In this document: positions 1 through 7,007 of the stretch, piece after piece
How the letters are laid out: every line of letters begins with the position of its first letter
How positions within the stretch are numbered: position 1 is the stretch's first letter
Assembly (NCBI RefSeq): GCF_029893105.1
Contig: NZ_JARXWG010000001.1
Location: 124,001-188,000, forward strand
Source of the DNA: Parabacteroides sp. PF5-9
Lineage (GTDB): Bacteria > Bacteroidota > Bacteroidia > Bacteroidales > Tannerellaceae
Direction: 5' to 3'
Length of the DNA stretch: 64,000 nt
Made by a program: the position numbers and the translations under genes
The notes under the pieces: generated by a model
Databases searched by the model: none
What the model was told of the DNA's origin: nothing
The model's input: the letters and a program-made list of their open reading frames with translations, nothing else

Positions 1-79
1 TTTCTCCCAATTCAAAGATAATATGATGAAAGAAACGTCTACTAAAACTCCAATCAAAACAAAAAGTATAGAAGCATGA
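1..79 (+). CDS. 3' end of an upstream CDS (partial)
   Basis: An open frame enters from the left edge (codons begin at base 2) and ends with TGA at 77-79. The visible C-terminus is short, polar and rich in Lys and Thr (ends TKTPIKTKSIEA). Its stop overlaps the start of the next gene as ATGA, the usual layout of translationally coupled genes, which is the main reason to believe it. The two internal ATGs at 23 and 26 could also make it a tiny 18-residue ORF. No function can be assigned. Confidence 0.5.
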   Translation, partial: FSQFKDNMMKETSTKTPIKTKSIEA

Positions 80-339
80 AAACAATAGACATAGACAAAG
101 TAAAGATCGAAGGTGTACATACAGGGTTACTCGAAGTGATTATAGCATTAAAAGAAGCACGTTGTAAAGTGAACGCTCTTATGGACACAGAAGAATTAGA
201 GCCTTATATTAAGCGAACCGAGAAGCTCGGCAATATAAGCGACACCTTATGCGAGTTCGGGACTGATATAGCGGAACTGATAGGTATTTTCTTCTTTGAT
301 AGGGCAGAAGAGGAGATCAGCAAGCAGATTGAGAACTGA
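76..339 (+). CDS. small hypothetical protein, 87 aa
   Basis: The product is an 87-residue, mostly helical, acidic protein with no signal peptide or membrane segment. I do not recognise a family. It starts four bases inside the stop of the preceding frame (ATGA), so the two are probably co-translated. It lies between the window edge and the 3' end of a tRNA-Leu gene, the side on which a tRNA-targeting integrative element would sit, so it may be cargo of a genomic island. A GC-rich hairpin follows at 408-435. Function unknown. Confidence 0.55.
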   Translation: MKTIDIDKVKIEGVHTGLLEVIIALKEARCKVNALMDTEELEPYIKRTEKLGNISDTLCEFGTDIAELIGIFFFDRAEEEISKQIEN

Positions 340-407
340 CAGATGCCGACACTACTGTACGAGTACCTTGTATTGCATAGTACCGCTTTGGTAGTGTTGG
401 AGAGTTG

Positions 408-435
408 CCCCCGGATTGCTTATGTGGTTCGGGGG
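408..435 (+). terminator. possible terminator hairpin
   Basis: CCCCCG (408-413) pairs with CGGGGG (430-435) around a loop of about 16 bases, followed by ATTATTTG. It would end the transcript of the small gene at 76-339. The T tract is weak, so termination is uncertain. Confidence 0.4.
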
Positions 436-467
436 ATTATTTGTAAAAAGTAGTCGTACAAGTGGGA

Positions 468-488
468 TGTGGTGCAAATGTGGTGCAA
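468..488. repeat. tandem TGTGGTGCAA direct repeat
   Basis: TGTGGTGCAA occurs at 468-477 and again at 479-488, one helical turn (11 bp) apart, about 60 bp from the 3' end of tRNA-Leu. Spaced short direct repeats beside a tRNA 3' end resemble arm-type binding sites of a tyrosine recombinase, but no integrase gene is in view. Confidence 0.4.
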
Positions 489-545
489 GTAGTAAAAAGA
501 AAAACGATAACCGATTGATAATCAGCTACCGTTTGAAATCTCCTG

Positions 546-630
546 TACTCGAAGGGGGACTTGAACCCCCACGACTGCAATAGTCAAAGGATTTTAAGTC
601 CTTCGTGTCTACCAATTCCACCATTCGAGC
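546..630 (-). tRNA. tRNA-Leu (anticodon TAA)
   Basis: On the minus strand an 85-nt class II tRNA can be folded. The acceptor stem GCTCGAA (624-630) pairs with TTCGAGT (547-553). The D region is GTGGAATTGGTAGACAC, and the anticodon loop carries TAA, which reads UUA leucine codons. There is a long variable arm, and the T arm is GGGGGTTCAAGTCCCCC. The 3' CCA is not encoded. It lies 19 bp downstream of tRNA-Gly and is probably co-transcribed with it. Confidence 0.95.
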
Positions 631-649
631 ATCCCTTCTCTTAGAGATG

Positions 650-722
650 AGCGAAAGACGGGATTCGAACCCGCGACCCTAACCTTGGCAAGGTTATGCT
701 CTACCAACTGAGCTACTTTCGC
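650..722 (-). tRNA. tRNA-Gly (anticodon GCC)
   Basis: A 73-nt cloverleaf on the minus strand. The acceptor GCGAAAG (716-722) pairs with CTTTCGC (651-657). The D arm is GCTCAGTTGGTAGAGC, the anticodon stem-loop is CCTTGCCAAGG with GCC in the middle, and the T arm is GCGGGTTCGAATCCCGT. CCA is not encoded. It is the first gene of a two-tRNA unit driven by the promoter at 742-772. Confidence 0.95.
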
Positions 723-741
723 AGTTTTATAATTGCGTGTG

Positions 742-772
742 CAAAGGTAAATAAATCTTTGATCTGTGCAAA
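742..772 (-). promoter_or_regulatory. Bacteroides-type promoter of the tRNA unit
   Basis: On the minus strand TTTG (769-772) is followed after 19 bp by TACCTTTG (742-749). This matches the Bacteroides primary-sigma consensus TTTG / TAnnTTTG in both boxes and spacing. The start point would fall near 735, about 12 bases before tRNA-Gly. Confidence 0.75.
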
Positions 773-788
773 TTCTTTAAAAAGGAAA

Positions 789-1238
789 TTAGTTCCGGAT
801 GATTAATTTTTGAGCAACTCCGGTGTTTACTTGCTGTACGTTGTATGAACGAAGGCGCTTTTTGTGTGTGTTTTTTGGGTTTCCGTTGCCATTCAAAGAG
901 AGCTCATAACTACTGTTGCATTTGGGGCAGACAGCATTTAATTCGGACTCATTGACAGACAACAAGGTTGTCGCTTCTTCTTCATAAGGACAAGCCAGGT
1001 CATAGGCATGGTAAGCCCCATAGCCATTGTCTATTCCATGAAATAGAATGACTCCTCCCAGTCCTATTGTCAGATCTTTATATTTGGTGAATATCTTGTG
1101 TGTAAAAGGGATTAACAACTCTTTATCTTCATACGTCAAATTGACTTCCAGATAGACCGGCCGATAGGGGAAAGTTATTTTTTCCTCCTCACATCCGACA
1201 ACAAAAAACACAATCAAAAGAATCAACCATTTTTTCAT
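789..1238 (-). CDS. Rieske-fold-like lipoprotein, 149 aa
   Basis: The leader MKKWLILLIVFFVVGC has a clear lipobox, so Cys16 should be acylated and the protein anchored in the envelope. The body has two Cys clusters spaced like a Rieske [2Fe-2S] domain: DLACPYEEE and, about 22 residues later, VCPKCNSSYEL. In a Rieske centre these would read CxH and CxxH; here the His positions are Tyr or Cys. It could hold a different metal centre, a structural disulphide, or no metal. The neighbourhood (tRNAs on one side, the pyrE-argH unit on the other) does not suggest a partner. The family assignment is an inference from motif spacing and overall shape. Confidence 0.65.
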   Translation of the reverse strand: MKKWLILLIVFFVVGCEEEKITFPYRPVYLEVNLTYEDKELLIPFTHKIFTKYKDLTIGLGGVILFHGIDNGYGAYHAYDLACPYEEEATTLLSVNESELNAVCPKCNSSYELSLNGNGNPKNTHKKRLRSYNVQQVNTGVAQKLIIRN

Positions 1239-1255
1239 ACGTCGTTATTTATTTT

Positions 1256-1360
1256 TTATATTTCGGTCGCATGGAATTAACTCGCCTACGTTCGTTGAAC
1301 GTTGTTTCGCAGGAATGTTCTCGCCTTTGACTAAGATCGATTGCTTTGCAATTGGCGAAA
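1256..1360. repeat. short hairpin cluster between the lipoprotein and argH genes
   Basis: Two perfect triloop hairpins lie close together: ACGTTC-GTT-GAACGT (1288-1302) and ATTGC-TTT-GCAAT (1340-1352). The second is enclosed by TCGCC (1321-1325) and GGCGA (1354-1358). It has no open frame of note. It may act as an argH transcript terminator (weak T tract) or be an extragenic palindrome. Confidence 0.4.
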
Positions 1361-1383
1361 CAGTGTTAATGGCTCGTTTCATA

Positions 1384-2721
1384 TCATCTTCCTATTAATT
1401 GTTTTTCAGCGTCATTCGCTTTCTCAAAAGAAAATCCGTCTATTACATGTTGCATCAGTACGGAAATATGATCATTGCATAAATTCCCGATACTTCCTTC
1501 ATGCTGGTGGTTTACCTTTTTGTCGGGAGTAAATGCTCCGGCCTCGATTTCCAATCCGACCTGTTTATAGGCATCCCGGAAAGGGACACCTTCCAATACC
1601 CGACGATTGACCTCTTCTACGCTAAACAGTAGGGCGTATTTCTCGTCGTCCAGGATATGTTCGTTTACTTGCACTTCCTGCATCATCAGTGTGACCATTC
1701 GCAGACAATCTTTCAATTCATCAAAAGCAGATAGAAAGACTTCTTTAATAATCTGAAGATCCCGGAAATAACCCGAAGGTAGATTATTGGCAATCAACGT
1801 AATTTGTTGGGGAAGTCCCTGAATTTTATTGCATTTGGCACGGGTCAATTCAAACACATCCGGGTTTTTCTTATGCGGCATAATGCTGGAGCCGGTGGTA
1901 AACTGATCAGGGAGTTTGATGAATCCAAAATTCTGGCTGTTATATAAACAGGCGTCATAGGCCAATTTGGACAATGTCGCAGCGATACCGGCAAGGGCAA
2001 AGGCTACGGTGCGTTCCATTTTACCTCGTCCCATTTGGGCGTAGACCACATTGTAGTTCATCGAATCGAATCCCAACAGATCAGTTGTCATCTGCCGGTT
2101 CAATGGGAAAGAAGAGCCGTAGCCGGCAGCCGATCCCAAGGGGTTGCGATTGCAGACCTTGTAGGCGGCCTGCATCAACTGCATATCATCAGCCAGGCTT
2201 TCTGCATAAGCGCCGAACCACAACCCGAACGAGGAGGGCATAGCTACTTGCAAATGGGTATATCCCGGCAATAGAACATCCTTATACCGGTTGCTCTGAT
2301 CCAGTAAGACTTCAAATAATTGTGCGACTAAACCGACGATTTCCTGTAGTTGTGCGCGGGTAAAAAGCTTCAGATCCAGCAGTACCTGGTCATTGCGCGA
2401 ACGTCCACTGTGGATTTTTTTCCCGATATCTCCTAATTGACGGGTCAGCAATAGTTCTACCTGTGAATGGACATCTTCTACACCTTCCTCAATCACAAAT
2501 TCATTCCGGTCGGCGATGGTATAGATTGTTTTAAGGGCATCCAATAGTTGTTGTAACTCTTCTTTGTTCAATAGCCCGATATTTTCCAGCATGGTGATAT
2601 GTGCCATCGATCCCAAGACATCATATTTTGCCAGATAGAGATCCATTTCACGGTCTTTGCCTACGGTAAACTGTTCGACCTGTTGATCGACCTGCACATT
2701 CTTTTCCCAAAGTTTTGCCAT
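1384..2721 (-). CDS. argH: argininosuccinate lyase
   Basis: This enzyme splits argininosuccinate into arginine and fumarate, the last step of arginine synthesis, in the cytosol. It belongs to the fumarase/aspartase superfamily. The signature GSSIMPHKKNP lies near residues 275-285, with the catalytic Ser loop in it, and the SGRSRNDQ substrate motif is near residue 105. At 445 residues it is slightly shorter than the usual 450-460. The ATG start is at 2721, and MAKLWEK is typical of the family. It is the last gene of a minus-strand cluster after pyrE and an SRPBCC protein (50-bp gap). Other arg genes are not in view. Confidence 0.95.
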   Translation of the reverse strand: MAKLWEKNVQVDQQVEQFTVGKDREMDLYLAKYDVLGSMAHITMLENIGLLNKEELQQLLDALKTIYTIADRNEFVIEEGVEDVHSQVELLLTRQLGDIGKKIHSGRSRNDQVLLDLKLFTRAQLQEIVGLVAQLFEVLLDQSNRYKDVLLPGYTHLQVAMPSSFGLWFGAYAESLADDMQLMQAAYKVCNRNPLGSAAGYGSSFPLNRQMTTDLLGFDSMNYNVVYAQMGRGKMERTVAFALAGIAATLSKLAYDACLYNSQNFGFIKLPDQFTTGSSIMPHKKNPDVFELTRAKCNKIQGLPQQITLIANNLPSGYFRDLQIIKEVFLSAFDELKDCLRMVTLMMQEVQVNEHILDDEKYALLFSVEEVNRRVLEGVPFRDAYKQVGLEIEAGAFTPDKKVNHQHEGSIGNLCNDHISVLMQHVIDGFSFEKANDAEKQLIGR

Positions 2722-2771
2722 TTGTCAAGTAGTTTAGAAATTCTCAGTATATCCATTTAAATGAACAACCT

Positions 2772-3182
2772 TTAATAAGGTAAACGGGCAATAAGGTCGG
2801 ATATTTTATCCAACGCATCCTGAAGTGGTTTGGATACCATTGGTTTTAAAAACGGATTCAGATCAGCACGTATCGTCATTTTCATTCGGGTGTCGTTCTC
2901 TGCCATCTGCTTGAGTTGAACCCACAGGAAGAGCGTTACCGGTGAATTGGTGGTGGTAAACTTAATCGTCTTATTCGGTTCGCGTTCGACAATATTAAAC
3001 TTAACTTTTCCTACCGGATCCACAGAGACGGTGCATGAATCGCGATCAAACTCAAAATCTTTGATTTTATCTTGCGGAATGCGATCTCTGACCTTTTCCA
3101 GGTTGGAGAGATCAGATAACATCGCAAATATACGGTCATCATTATGGGGGATGACCTTTACCTCACTTACAAATTCAGTCAT
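2772..3182 (-). CDS. SRPBCC (START-like) family protein, 136 aa
   Basis: A 136-residue cytosolic protein with the START/Bet v1-like pattern: an N-terminal strand with VIPHNDDRIFAMLSDLSNLEKV, a central beta sheet ending in VTLFLWVQLKQM, and a C-terminal helix KPLQDALDKISDLIARL. Such folds form a cavity for hydrophobic ligands, but the ligand is unknown. It begins 7 bp after the pyrE stop, so it is almost certainly co-transcribed with pyrE and probably with argH. No catalytic residues can be named. Confidence 0.75.
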   Translation of the reverse strand: MTEFVSEVKVIPHNDDRIFAMLSDLSNLEKVRDRIPQDKIKDFEFDRDSCTVSVDPVGKVKFNIVEREPNKTIKFTTTNSPVTLFLWVQLKQMAENDTRMKMTIRADLNPFLKPMVSKPLQDALDKISDLIARLPY

Positions 3183-3189
3183 TCGTTTC

Positions 3190-3828
3190 TTAGAGATCAG
3201 GGTTCCAGTTTGCCGGATCTTTCCGCCATTCTTGCAATGTGGCTATTTCCGACTGGCTGATATAATTGGTGCGAACAGCTTCTTCTATCACAGCATCGTA
3301 ATTGCTTAAAGTGGTCAATGTGACTTTCGCCTCTTTAAACTGTTTCTCTGCTACAGGGAATCCATGGGTAAAGATCGCCACCATCCCTTCAACGTCGCAA
3401 CCGAAATTACGAACCGCTTCAACCGCTTTCAAACTACTACCTCCTGTAGAGACCAGATCTTCGATAATAACAACTCTTGAACCTGGTTTCAACTCTCCTT
3501 CGATCAGATTCTCCAATCCATGATCTTTCGGTGTAGAACGGATATAGACAAACGGTAGCCCTAATAAATCGGCCACTAAAGCACCTTGTGCAATTGCTCC
3601 TGTCGCAACACCTGCAATCGCATCGGCATATTCATATTTTTCACTGATGACACGAGCCAATTCAATTTTAATAAATGCACGCATTTCCGGATAGGAGAGT
3701 GTTTTTCTGTTATCACAGTAAATGGGTGACTTCCAGCCGGATGCCCATGTGAACGGGTTGGCCGGTTGTAGCTTAACGGCTTTAATTTTCAATAATTTTT
3801 CGGCAACTAATCTTTCCAGTGTTTTCAT
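3190..3828 (-). CDS. pyrE: orotate phosphoribosyltransferase
   Basis: Converts orotate and PRPP to orotidine 5'-monophosphate in pyrimidine synthesis. The PRPP loop VVIIEDLVSTGGSSLKA is visible near residues 120-136 and the family-typical FTWASGWKSPIYCDNR near 24-40. The length of 212 residues is normal. I set the start at the ATG at 3828; the frame extends three codons to a TTG at 3837, but MKTLERLVAEKLL fits the family better. It is the first gene of the pyrE/SRPBCC/argH unit. A -7 box TACTTTTG lies at 3857-3864 (minus strand), and a small hairpin CGCCTC-N5-GAGGCG (3883-3899) sits over the upstream promoter region. Confidence 0.93.
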   Translation of the reverse strand: MKTLERLVAEKLLKIKAVKLQPANPFTWASGWKSPIYCDNRKTLSYPEMRAFIKIELARVISEKYEYADAIAGVATGAIAQGALVADLLGLPFVYIRSTPKDHGLENLIEGELKPGSRVVIIEDLVSTGGSSLKAVEAVRNFGCDVEGMVAIFTHGFPVAEKQFKEAKVTLTTLSNYDAVIEEAVRTNYISQSEIATLQEWRKDPANWNPDL

Positions 3829-3960
3829 ACGATCCAAATATATTTATGTCAGGATGCAAAAGTAGGCAAACTCATTGAGATTCGCCTCAAAGAGAGGCGT
3901 TAAATTTCCATTAATCTTTATATTGGATACTGCACATCGGCATAAACAGGGTGTATAAAA

Positions 3961-3994
3961 AAACCGCAGGTCAGTAAAAACATCCCTGCGGTTT
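3961..3994 (-). terminator. Rho-independent terminator of the sugar isomerase-like gene
   Basis: AAACCGCAGG (3961-3970) and CCTGCGGTTT (3985-3994) form a perfect 10-bp stem. On the minus strand it is followed by TTTTTTTATA, directly downstream of the gene ending at 4023. Confidence 0.85.
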
Positions 3995-4022
3995 GTAAAC
4001 CTAATACAATATAATTGAGGCG

Positions 4023-5132
4023 TTAAATTAAAATTTGTCGTGCATGTTTCACACAAGTACCGACTTCTTTCACAGCATTTGACCATGGTGCGATTGAATA
4101 TTCCAATTCAATATCGCAATAGATCGGCCATTTTTCCTGTTTGATCAGCAATAACACATCGGCAAGCGGCATCTCTCCTTGTCCCCATACTTGGTTTGTA
4201 TTTGCAGGATCGGCTGTCGGGCCTGTTTTGTCTTTGATGTGTATGCTATAGATCCGGTCATGATATTTTTTCAACATTTCATTCGGATGGATACCGGTAG
4301 AGCCGTAGAAGTGACCTGTGTCAAAATTCAACATCACAGCGGGAGAAACGGCTAAAATCGGATCGGCACTAAAACCTTCTTCCGCATATTGCATATGGTT
4401 GTGCATTCCTACATACATATCATGCTTTTCGGCAAAAGGAGCTAATCGCTGAGCAGCTTCCAGACTGATTTCTTCAGTTACGCACTTTGCACCCATTGCT
4501 TTCGCTGCCCTAAATGCATAATCAATCTCTTCGTCCGACCATCTTGCCGGAGAGAACTTCACGATATGTGCCTGGATACCATTGTCGTTTAAAAGTTTAC
4601 GTGCTTCTTCTACTTTCGACATAGGCAGGTTGATACGCCAGTTTTTAAGTTCTGCATTGTATTTATCGACTTCTGCCTGTTGCTCCGGAGTAAGCGGTTG
4701 ACGTCCCGGACGAGGAGCAGGTGCAGCCGGTGCTTGTCCTCCCGGAGCGCCTTGAGGTTGTGCCGGAGGTGCAGCAGGTGGACGCATCATTCTACGCATC
4801 GGATTTTCCGGAGCACCCATATAGGCTTCCAGATCCGAACTCATCAATTCAATAGAACTGATATTAGATTCTTTGCAATATTTAATGACATTTTCTAATC
4901 CGGAGGGCATCGAGCGCCAGCTATAAGTAATTGTTCCGATCTGAACACCGTTAAACTTGGAATTCGGTTTTGACGGATCAACCGGTGTATTTTCTGCACT
5001 TGCACCTGCTGTTGCAGCGCCATTTCCGCTACATGCAAAATTTAATGGAATGACTGAAGCTGCAGCCAATGCTGCTGCCGAACGACCTAAAAACTGACGT
5101 CTGGATTGACCGTCTTTTGTATGATTTTTCAT
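4023..5132 (-). CDS. exported sugar phosphate isomerase/epimerase-like TIM-barrel protein
   Basis: A 369-residue xylose-isomerase-like TIM barrel. The N-terminus carries a twin-arginine signal (SRRQFLGRSAAALAAAS) ending near NFACSG, so it is exported folded and may be lipid-anchored at that Cys. The barrel shows conserved acidic and His positions seen in this superfamily: CVTEEIS, VGMHNHMQYAEE, NFDTGHF, SIHIKDKT and CDIELEY. Residues of about 114-150 form a low-complexity Pro/Ala/Gln/Gly insertion just after the first strands. It follows an exported Gfo/Idh/MocA oxidoreductase on the same strand, but a terminator hairpin (5174-5203) separates them. The role is probably processing of an oxidised or rare sugar in the periplasm; the exact substrate is unknown. 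Confidence 0.8.
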   Translation of the reverse strand: MKNHTKDGQSRRQFLGRSAAALAAASVIPLNFACSGNGAATAGASAENTPVDPSKPNSKFNGVQIGTITYSWRSMPSGLENVIKYCKESNISSIELMSSDLEAYMGAPENPMRRMMRPPAAPPAQPQGAPGGQAPAAPAPRPGRQPLTPEQQAEVDKYNAELKNWRINLPMSKVEEARKLLNDNGIQAHIVKFSPARWSDEEIDYAFRAAKAMGAKCVTEEISLEAAQRLAPFAEKHDMYVGMHNHMQYAEEGFSADPILAVSPAVMLNFDTGHFYGSTGIHPNEMLKKYHDRIYSIHIKDKTGPTADPANTNQVWGQGEMPLADVLLLIKQEKWPIYCDIELEYSIAPWSNAVKEVGTCVKHARQILI

Positions 5133-5173
5133 GACTATTGGTTTTAAAAAGTTCTTCTGTAAAAAAGAGAAAA

Positions 5174-5203
5174 GATGAGGCCGTCATTCCGACAGGCCTC
5201 ATC
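5174..5203 (-). terminator. terminator or attenuator between the two Tat-exported genes
   Basis: GATGAGGCC (5174-5182) and GGCCTCATC (5195-5203) make a perfect 9-bp stem, extended inside by GTC/GAC. On the minus strand TTTTCTCTTTTTT follows. It sits between the oxidoreductase gene and the isomerase-like gene and may partly uncouple their expression. Confidence 0.8.
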
Positions 5204-5221
5204 AAAAACTACACTGGTCTA

Positions 5222-6700
5222 TTATAAGCTCCAACCTTTACGATATTCGTAGTGGAAGTAATCGTTTGCTTCCGGACAGTTGGTGATTTTCATATTTTCT
5301 GCATCATATTCTAACGTGATATTGAGACGTTGAGAAACAACGGCAATATTCGTCAATAACATGATTTCATTTAATTTGCAAGCGACTTCAAAGTCGTTAG
5401 CTGCCTTTCTTCCTTCTTTAATTGCTTCGATGAAATCGACATAAACACTCTTCGGACGAGGTAATGTTTTTGCAGGAGCAACAAACCCTGGTCTTTCCGG
5501 TACAAGTTCCGGATTAGCTCCATGTGTTCCGTGCATAATCATTCCTTTATCACCAATATAAAGAGCTTCTCTTAAAGCGCGGTTGGCTTCCAGTTCCGCC
5601 GGACGGGCTGGTTTAACACCACCATCAGTCCAAGTGACTTTTACCGGAGGCATATTGCCGCGAGCCGGGAATTCATACGTTACACTTTCTGTTTGTGGTA
5701 GGTAATCATTGTTGAAAGGAGTGGATGTTGCCTGGATTTTAGTCGGCATACCCAGATTCAACGCCCAGATTGGAGCATCAAACGTGTGTGCACCCATATC
5801 ACCCATCGCACCTGTTCCATAATCCCACAGACCGCGCCATGCGAAATGAAGAATATCCGGATGGTACGGCTTTTCCGGTGCCGGGCCTAACCAAGTATCG
5901 TAATCCAATCCAGCAGGTACCGCGATTCCGGCAGGACGATCGAAATATCCTTGTTTCCACATCGGACGGTTGGTCCACATATGAACTTCTCTGACATTTC
6001 CAATCACTCCACCCTGGATCCACTCTACGGTTTGCATCGTTCCTTCTACGTTGTGCCCTTGGTTACCCATCTGTGTCACCAAACCTGTTTTCTTCGCCAA
6101 ATCTCTTAGGAAGCGTGTTTCATAAATCGTTTTTGCCATTGGCTTTTCAACGAATACATGCTTTCCATTATTCATGGCATAAGAAGCGATAACAGCATGT
6201 GTATGATCCGGAGTAGCAATCAATACAGCATCGATATTCTTATCTTTATCGATCATTTCGCGGTAATCCTTATATAATTTTGCTTTTGGATAACCAGCGA
6301 TGATACGTCCTGCATAATCATGATCCACATCACAAATGGCATAGATATTGGCATGTTTGAATGTCTCTTTTCCGGCGTCTCCCATCTGAATTGGATTGTC
6401 GGAAGCACGTCTTTGTTGACGTTGAGGCGCTATACCGGCATACTGTTGCATAGCCATACCTGGCAGACCTCCACCGCGCTGGATGGGAACATCCGGAGTT
6501 GCGATATTCTGTATATCACCACCTCCTTGATTACCTACTCCGATAGCAGCCAGATTGACCATATCACTTGGAGCGGTATAGCCTACTCCGCCTAAGACCG
6601 AGCGAGGCACAATAGTAAATGCAGCTGTTGCTGCCATTGTTCCGATGAATTCTCTGCGAGAGAACGGTACGGAACTCTTTTTTAACGGATCGTTGCTCAT
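5222..6700 (-). CDS. exported Gfo/Idh/MocA family oxidoreductase
   Basis: A 492-residue NAD(P)-dependent sugar dehydrogenase-type protein. It has a twin-arginine signal (SRREFIGTMAATAAFTIV), as expected for a protein exported with its cofactor bound. The Rossmann part begins VNLAAIGVGNQGGGD near residue 49 and has an insertion rich in Gly, Met, Gln and Arg at about 73-105. The dinucleotide-domain signature DAVLIATPDHTH and the catalytic EKP motif (HVFVEKPMAKT, near 185) are present, followed by the C-terminal GFO_IDH domain (GTGAMGDMGAHTFD). In Bacteroidota, exported members sit with DUF1080 hydrolases in 3-keto-glycoside pathways; a DUF1080 gene is at 16307. Assignment to that route is an inference. 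Confidence 0.88.
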   Translation of the reverse strand: MSNDPLKKSSVPFSRREFIGTMAATAAFTIVPRSVLGGVGYTAPSDMVNLAAIGVGNQGGGDIQNIATPDVPIQRGGGLPGMAMQQYAGIAPQRQQRRASDNPIQMGDAGKETFKHANIYAICDVDHDYAGRIIAGYPKAKLYKDYREMIDKDKNIDAVLIATPDHTHAVIASYAMNNGKHVFVEKPMAKTIYETRFLRDLAKKTGLVTQMGNQGHNVEGTMQTVEWIQGGVIGNVREVHMWTNRPMWKQGYFDRPAGIAVPAGLDYDTWLGPAPEKPYHPDILHFAWRGLWDYGTGAMGDMGAHTFDAPIWALNLGMPTKIQATSTPFNNDYLPQTESVTYEFPARGNMPPVKVTWTDGGVKPARPAELEANRALREALYIGDKGMIMHGTHGANPELVPERPGFVAPAKTLPRPKSVYVDFIEAIKEGRKAANDFEVACKLNEIMLLTNIAVVSQRLNITLEYDAENMKITNCPEANDYFHYEYRKGWSL

Positions 6701-7007
6701 GGTTTTTCGATTTAAAATTTTACGTTTATAACTTTATATATAGTAACACAACTTTGTCCATCTTGCGGACTTTTCTTTTATTTTCCGACAAGATAGACGT
6801 GTGGCGTAAATCAGGAGTTAACCTCAACTAAACAAGGCATTAATGGGGGGCTAATTTTTAATTAATTTTTACAAATAAAAGCACATTGTGTATATATAAT
6901 TTGCTGTAGATCAATGTCTTTTAAAAGGCAAATGTTTTTTTGAAAAAAAGGTAATTTTTCCGAAAGACAGGCTGGAATTTAGTCCTGAAAAAGCCTCTTT
7001 ATTGGGG
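6701..7007. other. 307-bp AT-rich intergenic region
   Basis: It separates the large regulator gene (stop at 7008) from the oxidoreductase start at 6700. It should hold the oxidoreductase promoter, but I find no clean TTTG/TAnnTTTG pair and no strong terminator. No open frame is credible. Runs such as TTTTTTTGAAAAAAA near 6940 are the only structure seen. Confidence 0.5.

Noticed and set aside
1341-1532. 63-codon plus-strand frame at the argH 3' end
   Set aside because: Antisense to argH for most of its length and begins within the hairpin cluster; no support as a gene.
3844-4086. 80-codon minus-strand frame after the sugar isomerase-like gene
   Set aside because: It overlaps the isomerase 3' end in another frame and reads through the terminator stem; a shadow frame.
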